NCBI GenBank assembly: GCA_017985985.1
Contig: JAGNWK010000015.1
Location: 1-45,861, forward strand
DNA: 45,861 nucleotides
Direction: 5' to 3'
Source: Oligoflexales bacterium
Lineage (GTDB): Bacteria; Bdellovibrionota_B; Oligoflexia; Oligoflexales; Bog-1112
Shown here piece after piece: positions 45,732 to 45,861 of the stretch (positions are counted from its first letter, which is position 1; every line of letters starts with the position of its first letter). The position numbers and the translations under genes are program-made. The notes beneath the pieces were generated by a model that worked only from the letters and a program-made list of their open reading frames with translations, was not told the DNA's origin and ran no database searches.

Positions 45732-45861
45732 GTTCGCCCGGCATGGGAACTATCTATAGGGTGAAAATCCCGAAGGACGAAGGCAGTAGTAGTCCTTAGC
45801 TGAAGGCAAGGGCGCTTCCCGCGAGGGAAGGTCTGAAGGAAGCCGTAGGCAAATGTCCGAC
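45732..45861 (+). mobile_element. 5' end of a group II intron (cut off by the window end)
   Basis: From about 45732 the sequence GTTCGCCCGGCATGGG is followed by AGGGTGAAAATCCCGAAGG, GAAGGCAGTAGTAGTCC, TTAGCTGAAGGCAAGGG and CTGAAGGAAGC...GGCAAA. As I recall them, these are the conserved domain I blocks of bacterial group II introns, in the right order. The first bases GTTCG deviate by one from the 5' splice consensus GUGYG. The intron-encoded reverse transcriptase and the 3' end would lie beyond the window. It is inserted directly against the tandem repeat at 45603-45723. Confidence 0.75.

Noticed and set aside
45312..45744. Short open frames in the terminal repeat region on both strands
   Set aside because: They coincide with the inverted and tandem repeats, give low-complexity peptides, and lack ribosome binding sites.

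Overview
The window looks like a chromosomal piece of a Gram-negative bacterium, most likely from the Deltaproteobacteria in the broad sense (Bdellovibrionota, Myxococcota, SAR324 or Desulfobacterota-like). The signs are a tRNA(Thr-Tyr-Gly-Thr)-tuf-tRNA(Trp)-secE-nusG-rplKAJL-rpoBC-rpsL-rpsG-fusA string, an NtrY/NtrX pair followed by a DUF4388 protein, lipoproteins with Gram-negative lipoboxes, TPR proteins, and a secreted S41 protease with a long C-terminal extension. The lineage is inferred from gene content and was not tested by phylogeny.

Layout. Positions 1-4800 (+): a small protein with a degenerate receiver domain; a threonyl-tRNA synthetase lacking the TGS domain; a structured leader or small-RNA region ending in a strong terminator; an NAD(P)H-dependent FMN reductase overlapping rlmN. 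Positions 4800-11400 (-): a tightly packed cluster read xer-like, tadA, TPR lipoprotein, small lipoprotein, oligopeptide-type ABC ATPase, FAD/NAD(P)-binding protein. The xer-like protein has lost five of the six catalytic residues of tyrosine recombinases. Positions 11400-17900 (+): a secreted protein, NtrY-like kinase, NtrX-like sigma54 activator with GAFTHA in place of GAFTGA, DUF4388 protein and SpoU methyltransferase, probably one operon.

Positions 17900-35730 (+) hold the translation and transcription core. It has a candidate promoter ahead of the four tRNAs and tuf, a second one ahead of secE, and many intercistronic RNA hairpins. The most striking are a GNRA-capped hairpin over the nusG ribosome binding site and a 310-base rplL-rpoB spacer with several hairpins, one followed by seven Ts. 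The order departs from usual in that rpsL-rpsG-fusA follows rpoC directly and the string stops at fusA, with no second tuf and no S10 operon.

Positions 35730-45311 carry a small secreted protein, a PfkB-family kinase and pgsA on the minus strand, and then three visibly more AT-rich genes for exported proteins: a 917-residue protein of unknown family, a TPR protein and an S41 protease. The last 550 bases are noncoding and repeat-rich: an imperfect inverted repeat, a tandem repeat, and at the very end what looks like the 5' end of a group II intron running out of the window.

A dispersed palindromic repeat occurs three times (about 4814-4985, 35764-35825, 41021-41083), each time directly downstream of a gene. 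In one case it supplies the last codons and stop of the neighbouring gene.
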